DNA of 64,000 nt from CAZDYP01 sp964509505 (GTDB lineage Bacteria; Chloroflexota; Anaerolineae; JACRMK01), in the NCBI GenBank assembly GCA_964509505.1, contig CAZDYP010000005.1:3673-67672 (forward strand), given 5' to 3'. Under the pieces are notes generated by a model that saw only the letters and a program-made list of their open reading frames with translations, was not told the origin of the DNA and made no database searches. Below, in pieces: positions 1 to 7,944 of this stretch (position 1 is the stretch's first letter; every line of letters begins with the position of its first letter). The translations under genes and the position numbers were made by a program.

Positions 1-1
1 C

Positions 2-820
2 GGCTTCGCGGGCTTGCTCGATCTAGGCTACGTCGCGTTCTTTGCGATTGGCGCGTACATGGTCGGCGTGTTGACTTCCGTCGAAAAAATCGGCGTGTTG
101 AACTGGTGGCTGGCGTTGCCCGTCGCCGTCGTGATGGCGGTGTTGTTTGGGTTCGTGCTGGGCATCCCCGTGCTGAAAATTCGCGGCGACTATCTCGCTA
201 TCGTGACGATGGGCTTCGGCGAAATCATCCGCATTCTGGCGGGCTCCGATTTCTTGGCGAAATTTCTGGGCGGCTCACAAGGCATCGCGGGCATTCCCAA
301 GGCAGCGGTCTTTGACTTCCGCTTCAACGATCCGATCAAATTGTATTATTTGATTTTGGCGGCGTGCCTCTGCGCCATCTTCTTAGAGCGACGCTGGAAA
401 AATTCGCGTGTGGGGCGCGCGTGGATGGCCGTGCGTGAAGACGAGGACGTGGCGCAAGCGATGGGCATTGACCTCATCTGGGCGAAGCTGATGGCGTTCG
501 GCATTGGCGCGTCGTTTGCGGGCATTAGCGGCGCGATCTTTGCGACGAAGCTGGCCATCATCTATCCGCACAGCTTCAAGCTCGACATTTCGATCAATGT
601 GCTCGCATTGCTCATCATCGGCGGCATGGGCAGCATCCCCGGCGTCATCATCGGCTCGTTAGTGCTGGTCGGCTTGCCCGAGCTCTTCCGTGAGTTTGAA
701 GATTTTCGCTTGCTCGTCTATGGCGCAGCGTTGGTCTTAATGATGCAACTGCGCCCGCAAGGACTGTGGCCCGAGACGCCGAATCAACGGGAGGCACAAG
801 AGAGACCACAAAAAGATTGA
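2..820 (+). CDS. livM: Branched-chain amino-acid ABC transporter permease LivM (5' partial)
   Basis: Inner-membrane permease of a high-affinity branched-chain amino-acid (or related amide) ABC importer. The reading frame is already open at the left edge, so the N-terminus lies outside the window. The visible part begins with GFAGLLDLGYVAFFAIGAYM, the typical first conserved block of LivM. Several hydrophobic segments follow, with the cytoplasmic loop containing GRAWMAVREDEDVAQAMGI, which is the EAA-like loop that contacts the ATPases, and a GGMGSIPGVIIGS block near the C-terminus. The matching ATPases livG and livF lie downstream at 2662 and 3444, but two unrelated surface-protein genes separate them from livM. 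Family assignment is firm; the exact substrate is not determined by the sequence. Confidence 0.93.
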   Translation, partial: GFAGLLDLGYVAFFAIGAYMVGVLTSVEKIGVLNWWLALPVAVVMAVLFGFVLGIPVLKIRGDYLAIVTMGFGEIIRILAGSDFLAKFLGGSQGIAGIPKAAVFDFRFNDPIKLYYLILAACLCAIFLERRWKNSRVGRAWMAVREDEDVAQAMGIDLIWAKLMAFGIGASFAGISGAIFATKLAIIYPHSFKLDISINVLALLIIGGMGSIPGVIIGSLVLVGLPELFREFEDFRLLVYGAALVLMMQLRPQGLWPETPNQREAQERPQKD

Positions 821-835
821 TGAAAAGATTGGACT

Positions 836-2269
836 ATGAAATCGCCTACACCTCAACTTAAAACTTTGATCGAAATCGGACTCGTTGGCCTAGTCATGAC
901 TGTTGGCATTCTGTTATTCGCTCAATTGCCGCGCCCAGTGACCACTCTGTTTGCTGCCTACCCATTACCCACCACGCCTACGCCACAAATTGAATTACTT
1001 ACTCCTACTCCCGCTATACTTTCTCCTGCCTTAGTTCCAACCAACATAGCAACTACGGCCCCTTATCCGCTCCCTAGCGCACCCACTCGCATTGAGTCTC
1101 CCCGAGCAACTGCTACGTCACGGCCAGTTAACACACTACAACCACAATTAACGCGCATATTCACGCCTCCCGCCATGCCGACGATAGTGCCTCCAAAACC
1201 CACGCCAGGCACACCTCCGCCAACCCTCACGCCACTTCCATTGCCATTACTTACGCCCATCTCTAATCAGGTGGGCGTATTGAAGCTCACAAACGAAATC
1301 GATCTTGGAAATTTTTTTGGCCGCGCCCTATGGTCACCTGACGGGAAACAATTGCTCTACGTCAGAGATGCAGGTGTTCTACGTAGTCCGGATGGCGCTC
1401 AAGTTTGGAGTTTGCAAGATCTATGGGTTGTGAATGGGGATGGCACTAATCCGCATCGGCTCATCGAAAATGCCTCCAACCCAGCATGGTCTAAAGATGG
1501 TCGCTCAATTTACTACACTGCCTTTGTGCCGCGCGACCTACAACGTGGCACCAACAATCTTGACATTTATGTAGCTAACGCAGATGGAAGCGATAAGCGC
1601 TTATTGTCACAAGGTCATGCGATCGCTGGGCTGTTTAGAATGCAAGCGCTGCCCAATGATCAACTGGCCTACTTGAAGGACAGACACCATCCAGCCATCC
1701 TTGATGCTAAAACACAACGCATCACATGCGAATTACCTGCGATTGTTTTTCGCGATGCAGCCTCCCCCGATAACTTCTTATTTTCACCCGACGGGTCGCG
1801 CTTGCTGTATGCTCTGAGTGGACAAATGTGGTTGGCAAATGCAGATGGCACAGATGCCAAACTGCTGCCGATTGCGCAAACCGTATTTCCGCCTGAACCG
1901 TGGTGGTCTTTTGACGGGCAACATTTCGCTTTCAGCGATATTAATCGACAAATCTGGATTGGTAGCGCCGACGGAAAATCACTGGTGGCACTCACTGGAA
2001 CAAAGCAGCTTCCCCCAATAACCGACGAGTATGGTGGTATTGGTACGCCATATTGGTCAGCTGATAACAAAGTGTTCTTCTTTAGTTTCACTCCTAATCG
2101 CGATAGTAACCCTAGCACTTATGTCATCGGTGCTTCCGATAGGTTCCCGCTTTTATTAGCAAAGGATCGGGTTATAAAAGGCATATCCCCAGATGGTCAG
2201 AACATCGCTTTGAGTGCTTTTATTACAGGGGGGGGGCCGCGCTTGACAATTGCTAAAATAACTCGCTGA
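836..2269 (+). CDS. Membrane-anchored TolB/PD40-type beta-propeller protein
   Basis: Predicted surface or periplasmic propeller protein of unknown function, 477 aa. One hydrophobic anchor lies at about residues 13-30, followed by a Pro/Thr-rich stalk of roughly 100 residues containing YPLPTTPTP and YPLPSAPTR. A C-terminal domain carries repeated WSPDGKQLLYV / FSPDGSRLLYA / WSFDGQHFAF blades, the PD40 repeats of TolB-like propellers. It starts 15 bp after livM and sits inside the liv operon. Its codons are visibly AT-richer than those of livM and livG, which suggests insertion. It resembles the products at 7945 and 11290. No binding partner can be inferred. Confidence 0.75.
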   Translation: MKSPTPQLKTLIEIGLVGLVMTVGILLFAQLPRPVTTLFAAYPLPTTPTPQIELLTPTPAILSPALVPTNIATTAPYPLPSAPTRIESPRATATSRPVNTLQPQLTRIFTPPAMPTIVPPKPTPGTPPPTLTPLPLPLLTPISNQVGVLKLTNEIDLGNFFGRALWSPDGKQLLYVRDAGVLRSPDGAQVWSLQDLWVVNGDGTNPHRLIENASNPAWSKDGRSIYYTAFVPRDLQRGTNNLDIYVANADGSDKRLLSQGHAIAGLFRMQALPNDQLAYLKDRHHPAILDAKTQRITCELPAIVFRDAASPDNFLFSPDGSRLLYALSGQMWLANADGTDAKLLPIAQTVFPPEPWWSFDGQHFAFSDINRQIWIGSADGKSLVALTGTKQLPPITDEYGGIGTPYWSADNKVFFFSFTPNRDSNPSTYVIGASDRFPLLLAKDRVIKGISPDGQNIALSAFITGGGPRLTIAKITR

Positions 2270-2287
2270 GTGACGGGAGATACGACA

Positions 2288-2658
2288 ATGGAAAGAAGCC
2301 TACAAGCTAAATTATTGCGCTACAGATTCCATCTATTAGCGAGCATTTTTTCCGCCCTAATGCTTTGGTTGGCTTGGGCATATAACATTAATCGCTCGAC
2401 TCAGGCTTTAGATTGAGTGACATCAACCTGCAAGATAATTTCATCGGTTTGCAAACGATTTCCTCCATACGAGTTCCTTCCAAATGCCGTGTCACGCTTT
2501 ATGATGCGGCAACCCAAAGTGGGAACTCAATCACCCTAAGCGAGGATGTGCCTAATTTAACCGCATTCCCAAGGGGAGGATCAACCTGGGACAACGCAAC
2601 GGTATCTATTTCAATGCGCTGTAACTTGGTTTTTCTACCTCTCATTTTGAAACCATAA
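2288..2658 (+). pseudogene. Exported beta/gamma-crystallin-like protein, frameshifted
   Basis: A plausible start (ATG 2288) opens a 42-codon frame encoding a basic N-terminus and one hydrophobic stretch (HLLASIFSALMLWLAWAY) that looks like a signal anchor; it ends at TGA 2414-2416. The +1 neighbouring frame, open from 2392, encodes SSIRVPSKCRVTLYDAAT followed by a GNSITLSEDVPNL block and WDNATVSISM. This is the pattern of a small beta/gamma-crystallin domain. It ends in the tail FLPLILKP. Joining the two frames near 2390-2412 gives one normal exported protein, so a single indel (mutation or assembly error) has probably broken the gene. An intact alternative is a short 81-aa product starting at TTG 2413. 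Confidence 0.5.
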
Positions 2659-2661
2659 CCT

Positions 2662-3447
2662 ATGTCTATCTTAAGCGCAAACAGCGTCACCAAACGCTTC
2701 GGCGGTCTGGTCGCCGTCAATGCGGTGGACGTTGCCGTCAAAGCGCAATCCATTCACAGCATCATTGGGCCCAACGGCGCGGGCAAGACGACGTTCTTCA
2801 ATTGCCTCACGGGTTTCTATCGTCCCGAAGAAGGGCAGCTCACGTTCGATGGGCATTCGCTCGTCGGCTTGCGCTCCGATCAAATCGTGCAGCTCGGCAT
2901 CGCGCGCACCTATCAAAATATCCGCCTCTTCTCGAATCTGACCGCACTCGACAACGTGCTCATCGGTCAACACATTCATCTCAAATCAGGTGTGATGCTC
3001 GACGCTATTCGCCCGCCCAGCACGAACAAAGAAGAAGAGGATGCGGTGGTCGAGGCGCACCGCTTGTTGGATTTCGTCGGCTTGAAAGGCAAAGGCGACG
3101 CCATCGCCAAAAATCTTTCCTATGGCGATCAACGTCGCTTGGAAATTGCGCGCGCGTTGGCGAGCAAACCCAAGCTCTTACTGTTGGACGAACCGACGGC
3201 AGGCATGAATCCCCGCGAGACAGAAGAAGCGACGGTGTTCTTCCGCAATCTGCGTGACACACTGGGCATCACGATTCTACTCATCGAACACGACATGCGC
3301 GTCGTCATGGGCATCTCGGAAACCATCAGCGTGCTTGACTACGGCGTGAAAATCGCCGAAGGCACCCCCAAAGAGATTCAAGGCAACACGCACGTCATCG
3401 AAGCGTATTTGGGCAAAGACGCTTGGAAGGCGGGGGCCAACGCATGA
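2662..3447 (+). CDS. livG: Branched-chain amino-acid ABC transporter ATP-binding protein LivG
   Basis: Cytoplasmic ATPase of the Liv importer, 261 aa. It has Walker A GPNGAGKTT, a Q-loop region followed by ARTYQNIRLF (diagnostic of LivG), the signature block LSYGDQRRLEIARAL, Walker B LLLLDEPTAGMNP and the H-loop IEHDM. The GMNP.E motif and the longer insert between Walker A and the signature distinguish LivG from LivF. It starts at ATG 2662, three bases after the broken crystallin-like gene, and its stop overlaps the livF start (ATGA at 3444-3447), so the two ATPases are translationally coupled. Confidence 0.96.
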   Translation: MSILSANSVTKRFGGLVAVNAVDVAVKAQSIHSIIGPNGAGKTTFFNCLTGFYRPEEGQLTFDGHSLVGLRSDQIVQLGIARTYQNIRLFSNLTALDNVLIGQHIHLKSGVMLDAIRPPSTNKEEEDAVVEAHRLLDFVGLKGKGDAIAKNLSYGDQRRLEIARALASKPKLLLLDEPTAGMNPRETEEATVFFRNLRDTLGITILLIEHDMRVVMGISETISVLDYGVKIAEGTPKEIQGNTHVIEAYLGKDAWKAGANA

Positions 3448-4160
3448 CACCGATACTCGAAGTTCAAAACGTTCATACCTACTACGGCAACATCCACGCG
3501 CTCAAAGGCGTGTCGCTGACCGTGAACCAAGGCGAGGTCGTGTCGCTCATCGGCGCGAATGGCGCGGGCAAAAGCACGACGCTCAAAACCATCAGCGGCT
3601 TGCTGAAACCGCGCGAGGGCTACGTGAAGTTTGAAGGCCGCGAGCTAAAAGACTTGCCGGCGCATAAAGTGATGGAGCGCGGCATCGTGATGGTGCCCGA
3701 AGGCCGTCGCGTGTTTGCGGCGCTGACCGTGCTGGAAAATCTGGAGATGGGCGCCTACGTGCGCGGCGACAAAGCGGGCGTGGCGCAAGACCTCGACAAA
3801 GTGTTCGAGCTGTTCCCGCGCTTGCGGGAACGCCGCAGCCAGCTCGCGGGCACGTTGAGCGGCGGCGAGCAGCAGATGCTGGCGATGGGGCGCGCGCTCA
3901 TGGGCAAGCCGCGTGTGCTGTTGCTCGACGAGCCTTCGATGGGGCTCGCGCCCGTTTTGGTGGACTTGGTGTTCGAGACGATTCACGAATTGCACCAAGC
4001 GGGCACGACGATCCTGCTTGTCGAGCAGAACGCGCGCATGGCGCTGCAAGTCGCCGATCGCGGTTACGTCTTGCAATCGGGTGAGGTGGTGTTGAGTGAC
4101 AGCGCGGAGAAGTTGCGCGCAAACGAGTCGGTGCAGAAGGCGTATTTGGGGATTACCTAA
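3444..4160 (+). CDS. livF: Branched-chain amino-acid ABC transporter ATP-binding protein LivF
   Basis: Second ATPase of the Liv importer, 238 aa from ATG 3444. It has Walker A GANGAGKST, the LivF-type block VMVPEGRRVFAALTVLENL, the signature LSGGEQQMLAMGRAL, Walker B LLLDEPSMGLAP and the H-loop LVEQNA. An upstream in-frame TTG at 3423 would lengthen the protein by seven residues, but the ATGA overlap with livG makes 3444 the likely start. It is the last gene of the operon; a strong intrinsic terminator follows at 4193. Confidence 0.96.
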   Translation: MTPILEVQNVHTYYGNIHALKGVSLTVNQGEVVSLIGANGAGKSTTLKTISGLLKPREGYVKFEGRELKDLPAHKVMERGIVMVPEGRRVFAALTVLENLEMGAYVRGDKAGVAQDLDKVFELFPRLRERRSQLAGTLSGGEQQMLAMGRALMGKPRVLLLDEPSMGLAPVLVDLVFETIHELHQAGTTILLVEQNARMALQVADRGYVLQSGEVVLSDSAEKLRANESVQKAYLGIT

Positions 4161-4162
4161 TT

Positions 4163-4190
4163 GGTCATGGGACATTGGTCATTGGAGATT
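4163..4190 (+). repeat. Four degenerate 7-bp tandem units
   Basis: Directly after the livF stop the sequence reads as heptamers GGTCATG, GGACATT, GGTCATT, GGAGATT. This is one of several blocks of 7- or 8-bp degenerate repeats in the window. Confidence 0.6.
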
Positions 4191-4192
4191 AC

Positions 4193-4228
4193 ATGCGAGA
4201 CGGAAGGATGCGTCTCGCATTTTTGTTT
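4193..4228 (+). terminator. Intrinsic terminator of the liv operon
   Basis: Perfect 10-bp inverted repeat ATGCGAGACG / CGTCTCGCAT (4193-4202 and 4211-4220) with an 8-nt loop, followed by TTTTGTTT. Confidence 0.85.
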
Positions 4229-4249
4229 GTGCGTGAGCATCATTATAAT
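4221..4249 (+). promoter_or_regulatory. Promoter with -10 box nearly abutting the next start codon
   Basis: A perfect TATAAT at 4244-4249 lies only 8 nt before ATG 4258, with a weak TTTTGT about 17 bp upstream. Transcription would start at or next to the A of the ATG, implying a leaderless mRNA. Confidence 0.5.
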
Positions 4250-4257
4250 CTTCTGCG

Positions 4258-4902
4258 ATGAAATTGTCGTTGGTCGTCTATGCACTGTGGGTCGCGCAAG
4301 TCGTCGTGGTGTTGCCTTTCGTGTGTCCGGGCGGCATCCTGGCAGGACACAATCATGGCGCGCATTTCGTCTTCGCAGAGACCCATGATGATGCGCCGCC
4401 AGGCAACCCAGAGTCCGCCGAGTGGGCGCGCATCGTCAACCACTCAAGCACCAACCAAACGCTGACGAATGGCTCGCATACCACGCCAACCGATGGCGCG
4501 CAAGGGTGGGATGTGTTGCGCTCCGCACCGTTGTCGTTCACTTGGCGCGTGTGTAGCGTATTGCCGCGTCCTGACAGCCCACATCCCATATTCCTCTGGT
4601 TGCCCGTGCCTGAACCGCCACCGCGAGTGGGAGCGAATGTAGGACAAGTTGAAAACTTGTCCTCTCACAATCCCTCATTCTTCTTGGTGAAGCATGACCT
4701 TGAATACATTTCGCAGTGCAGGGGTATGGGCGTTCGCGTTGACATTGCTGCTGGCGAGCAGCGTCCTCGCACACGCCAAGCTCAAAGAAGCCGTGCCTGC
4801 GCCCGATTCGACAGTGACCGTCGCGCCCAAAGACGTGAAGATGGTTTTCACCGAAGAGATAGACCCCAAGCGCAGCTCTGCCAAAGTGTTCAACGCGACT
4901 AA
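4258..4902 (+). CDS. Hypothetical exported or membrane protein upstream of copC
   Basis: Not assigned to a family. The N-terminus (MKLSLVVYALWVAQVVVVLP) is a hydrophobic signal or anchor, followed by a His-containing stretch GHNHGAHFVFAETHDD that could bind metal. A hydrophobic segment ending WLPVPEPPPR comes near residue 120, where a natural C-terminus would be expected. The open frame then runs through a palindromic repeat at 4641 and into copC in another frame, so roughly the last 85-90 residues are doubtful. Support for a real gene is the TATAAT placed for a leaderless start at 4258 and the position in a copper-related locus. It could be a DUF2946-like small membrane protein; this is only an analogy. 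Confidence 0.42.
   Translation: MKLSLVVYALWVAQVVVVLPFVCPGGILAGHNHGAHFVFAETHDDAPPGNPESAEWARIVNHSSTNQTLTNGSHTTPTDGAQGWDVLRSAPLSFTWRVCSVLPRPDSPHPIFLWLPVPEPPPRVGANVGQVENLSSHNPSFFLVKHDLEYISQCRGMGVRVDIAAGEQRPRTRQAQRSRACARFDSDRRAQRREDGFHRRDRPQAQLCQSVQRD
4641..4663. repeat. Short palindromic repeat (REP-like)
   Basis: Perfect inverted repeat AGGACAAGTT-GAA-AACTTGTCCT with 10-bp arms. It lies where the reading frame of the upstream hypothetical loses protein-like character. Confidence 0.7.
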
Positions 4903-5383
4903 TACGCAAGTGGATAATGGCGATAGCGCCGTCAACGTCAACGCGCGCACGCAGATGACCGTGACACTCAAGCAACCATTGGCGAATGGCGTTTATACCG
5001 TGAAATGGGAAGTCGTCACGCCCGACGACGACGGCAAGAGCAACGGCGAGTTCAAGTTCACCTTGCAAGCGCCTGTTGCATCGCCCACGCCTGCGCCAAC
5101 AGCGCCGCCCACACCGACGACAACCCCACCCCCATCGCCCACTTCGCCACCGACCGCGCAACCTCCCACTGCCACACTCCCGCCGACACGGCTGCCGCCT
5201 ACACAGACGCCCGCGCCTGCCACGCCGACGCCCGCGCCTGCCACGCCGACGCCCGCGCCACTGCCCACCATTCCCCCCGCATCAGCAAGCGGTGTTGGCG
5301 GCTCCAACGTGATATTCGGATTAGTGGTCGTCTCAGTCGTCGTGCTAGGCATCGGCGCATTCGTCGTGTTGCGTCGCAAGTAA
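4694..5383 (+). CDS. CopC-domain copper-binding protein with C-terminal membrane anchor
   Basis: Exported copper-resistance-type protein, 229 aa. The signal peptide ends at residue 26, so the mature chain begins with His27 (HAKLKEAVPAPDSTV), the conserved N-terminal His of the CopC Cu(II) site. The CopC domain spans about 27-125 and ends GKSNGEFKFTL. A Pro/Thr-rich stalk follows (about 128-195, containing the repeated unit PATPTPA), then one transmembrane helix (VIFGLVVVSVVVLGIGAFVV) and a basic RRK tail. This places the copper domain on a stalk outside the membrane. It is immediately followed by a CopC-CopD fusion gene, so the two probably work together in copper handling. Confidence 0.85.
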   Translation: MTLNTFRSAGVWAFALTLLLASSVLAHAKLKEAVPAPDSTVTVAPKDVKMVFTEEIDPKRSSAKVFNATNTQVDNGDSAVNVNARTQMTVTLKQPLANGVYTVKWEVVTPDDDGKSNGEFKFTLQAPVASPTPAPTAPPTPTTTPPPSPTSPPTAQPPTATLPPTRLPPTQTPAPATPTPAPATPTPAPLPTIPPASASGVGGSNVIFGLVVVSVVVLGIGAFVVLRRK

Positions 5384-5432
5384 GGAGGTAAACGGGGAGA
5401 TGAGTAAAGGGGGAAACGGGGGAGACAAGGAC

Positions 5433-5552
5433 ACCCGTTTCCCCGTGCACCCATTCACCCATTCACCTATTTACCTATTCACTCGTTCACCTGTGCACCT
5501 ATTCACCCATTCACCCATTCACCCGTTTACCCATTTACCCGTTCCCCCATTC
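5433..5552 (+). repeat. 8-bp degenerate tandem repeat, 15 units
   Basis: Fifteen consecutive octamers related to ACCCATTC (variants ACCCGTTT, ACCTATTC, ACTCGTTC, CCCCATTC) fill exactly 120 bp. Upstream, 5390-5430 is rich in the reverse-complement sense (GTAAACGGGG, GTAAAGGGGG), so the whole block can fold back on itself. It separates a good ribosome-binding site (AGGAGG 5384-5389) from the signal-peptide start at 5556. Confidence 0.85.
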
Positions 5553-5555
5553 ACT

Positions 5556-7841
5556 ATGAAGAAACCCCTAGCCCTCCTTCTTTCTGCTTTCTTATTTCTT
5601 CTCTTCATCTCCAGCGCCTGGGCGCACGCCTCGCTCATCAAAGCCGACCCACCACCGAACGCGATTCTCTCGGCTGCGCCCAACGTCGTTTCGCTCTGGT
5701 TCGATGAAGAGCTCGACACACAATTCAGCAGCGTTACCGTGCTCGACAAAAATCAAACGCGCGTGGATTTGCAAAATCTCCAATTCTCCCCAGACCGCAA
5801 ACAAATGACGATTGGCGTTAGGCGCGACCTTCCGCTCGGCGCGTACACCGTCTCGTGGCGCGTGTTGTCGGCGGTGGATGGACACATCACCAAAGGCGTC
5901 TATGCCATCTTCCTTGGCAAGGATGCGGTATCGCAGGCAGTGGTTGTCGCCGAAGCGCAAGAAGCGAGCGTGTTGCCGTTGCCTTTTGAAGTGGCCATTC
6001 GTTGGGTGAACTTGCTCGCGGCGATTGCGCTGTGCGGCGCGTTCACGTTGGCGATTCTGATGAGCGGCGACCGTTCCGAGCCGTTGCGTCAACGCATGGC
6101 GCGACGCTACAACACCTACGTCATCAGCGCGCTCGTCGTCTTGTTCGTCGGCATCATCGTCGTGCAAGTGTTACAAGCCGCCGCCGCCGCAAAGACCGAT
6201 GTCCTCTCTGTGCTGCAACAAAGCATCTGGCTGCAAACGCTCACGACGACACGCTTTGGGCAAGCGGGTCTTGCGCGCATCTTGTTAGTGGACTCGTTGC
6301 TGGTGTTGTTCGCCGTCAGCAGTAATCTGGTGAATCGCTGGCGCATCAAACGCTTGAAAAACATGCGCGCCTTCGATCTGTTGTACTGGACGTTGAGCGT
6401 GCTGGTGTTATTGACATTCTCGCTCGCGTCACACGGCGCGAACGACCCGACGAAAATTGCACTCGTCATGGATTGGGGGCACTTGTTGGCGATTGGCTTG
6501 TGGACGGGCGGCGTGTTTGCCTTGACGGTCATCGTGCGCCCCATCGCACACATGGCGATGGACGGCGAGGCGTTGCTGAACATCTTGCGTCGCTTCTCAC
6601 AGATCGCCATCATCAGCGTCGGCTTGTTCGCGTTGACGGGCTTGTATTCGATGTGGCGACAAGTTGGGTATGCGCACGCACTGGTTGGCACGCAGTATGG
6701 CGTAACCTTAATCGTCAAGCATATCTTCATCATGCCGTTGTTGTTGTTGGGCTTGGTGAACACGCTGTTGCTGCATCCCGATTGGCAGAAGTTCGTCAGC
6801 CAATGGGCATGGCTGCGCGCGCCGCTTGGTTGGGTCGAAGAGCTCGCCGCACGCATCGTGCAAGCGGCGACTCGCAAACCACCGAGCGCGGTGTTTCAAT
6901 ATGTGCGACTCGAAGCCGTGTTGGGCGCGTTGGCTGTGTGCGCTGCTGCTGCGATGACGGCGATTCCGCCCGCGCGCACCTCGGCGCCGCCGCCGTTGCC
7001 ACCGCCGTTTGAAGCGCAACGCCTGAGCAGCGGTCTCAACGTCACATTGAAGATTGAGCCATACATCGTCGGCAATCAAACCTTCAGCGTGAAGGTTGCC
7101 GACGCGCAAGGGCAACCCGTGTCCAATGTCACGCGCGTCACGTTGCGCTTCACGTTCTTGGGCGCTGACCTCGGCACGACAAGCGTGGAAGCGCCGTTGG
7201 CGAGCGACGGCGCATACAAAATCGAAGGTGGCTACTTGAGCGTCGTCGGCGCATGGAAAGCGGAGACGATTATCCGTCGCAAAGACATCGCAGACGATGT
7301 GCGCCTTGCATATCGCTTGAACGTGATTGACCCCGCGACGCAACGCAGCGAGATTCCCGACATCAGTTCGGGTTTGCTGTTCGCCATCGTGGATTTGTTG
7401 GGCGGCATCGCGCTGCTCGTCTATGCGCGTCAGAAGCAACTCCCCGAAGGGCAATGGATTGGCGGCGGCGCCATCGCGTTGGGCATCGCGCTGTTCATCA
7501 TGACGACGTTCTTCTCGACGCCCGCTTCCGCGAGCATCCTCGTCAATCCAATTGCGCCCGACGAAGCTTCGCTCATGCAAGGCAAAGTTGTTTACGAACA
7601 AAACTGTCTCGCGTGTCACGGCGTACAGGGGCGCGGCAACGGACCCCTCGGCTTGACGCTGAACCCACGCCCCACCGACTTTGCGATTCACGTCAACCAA
7701 CACAGCGACGAAGCGCTGTTCAACTGGATCAGTCAAGGCGTGCCGGGCACGGCGATGCAAGGCTTCGCCGACAAGCTCACCGAGACGCAACGCTGGCATG
7801 TGTTGAATTACATACAGGCGTTGGTGGAGAAGAGGCAGTAG
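5556..7841 (+). CDS. CopC-CopD-YtkA-like-cytochrome c fusion protein
   Basis: Multidomain membrane protein for copper handling, 761 aa from ATG 5556. Signal peptide residues 1-23, then mature His24 in HASLIKADPPPNAIL, a CopC domain (about 24-120), and a CopD-type membrane domain with about eight helices (about 145-475) containing SLASHGANDP and WDGHL-like WGHLLAIGLWTGG. A YtkA/FixH-like beta domain follows (about 490-590), two helices (about 610-660), and a C-terminal cytochrome c domain with heme motif Cys684-LA-Cys-His688 and a candidate axial Met in GTAMQGF. An in-frame ATG at 5400 has a better Shine-Dalgarno, but starting there would place 52 His/Pro/Thr-rich residues, encoded by the octamer repeat, before the signal peptide; 5556 is preferred. 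The heme domain suggests electron transfer linked to periplasmic copper. Confidence 0.85.
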   Translation: MKKPLALLLSAFLFLLFISSAWAHASLIKADPPPNAILSAAPNVVSLWFDEELDTQFSSVTVLDKNQTRVDLQNLQFSPDRKQMTIGVRRDLPLGAYTVSWRVLSAVDGHITKGVYAIFLGKDAVSQAVVVAEAQEASVLPLPFEVAIRWVNLLAAIALCGAFTLAILMSGDRSEPLRQRMARRYNTYVISALVVLFVGIIVVQVLQAAAAAKTDVLSVLQQSIWLQTLTTTRFGQAGLARILLVDSLLVLFAVSSNLVNRWRIKRLKNMRAFDLLYWTLSVLVLLTFSLASHGANDPTKIALVMDWGHLLAIGLWTGGVFALTVIVRPIAHMAMDGEALLNILRRFSQIAIISVGLFALTGLYSMWRQVGYAHALVGTQYGVTLIVKHIFIMPLLLLGLVNTLLLHPDWQKFVSQWAWLRAPLGWVEELAARIVQAATRKPPSAVFQYVRLEAVLGALAVCAAAAMTAIPPARTSAPPPLPPPFEAQRLSSGLNVTLKIEPYIVGNQTFSVKVADAQGQPVSNVTRVTLRFTFLGADLGTTSVEAPLASDGAYKIEGGYLSVVGAWKAETIIRRKDIADDVRLAYRLNVIDPATQRSEIPDISSGLLFAIVDLLGGIALLVYARQKQLPEGQWIGGGAIALGIALFIMTTFFSTPASASILVNPIAPDEASLMQGKVVYEQNCLACHGVQGRGNGPLGLTLNPRPTDFAIHVNQHSDEALFNWISQGVPGTAMQGFADKLTETQRWHVLNYIQALVEKRQ

Positions 7842-7944
7842 AAAGAGGAAAGAGGGTGTGAAGTGTTTAGAGCTTAGACAGAATCACAAGGATGTTGACA
7901 TCCTTATTCATCGAAGTAGAATATATGCACTTGAGAAGGTTGCT

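Noticed and set aside
4193..4228. A riboswitch ahead of the copper genes
   Set aside because: Only a simple terminator hairpin and a promoter with the -10 box next to the start codon are present; there is no room for an aptamer.
6708..7799. 363-codon open frame on the minus strand opposite the CopCD fusion
   Set aside because: Translation is Arg/Gln/His-rich without any domain, and it mirrors the codon pattern of the strong plus-strand gene; it is a shadow frame.
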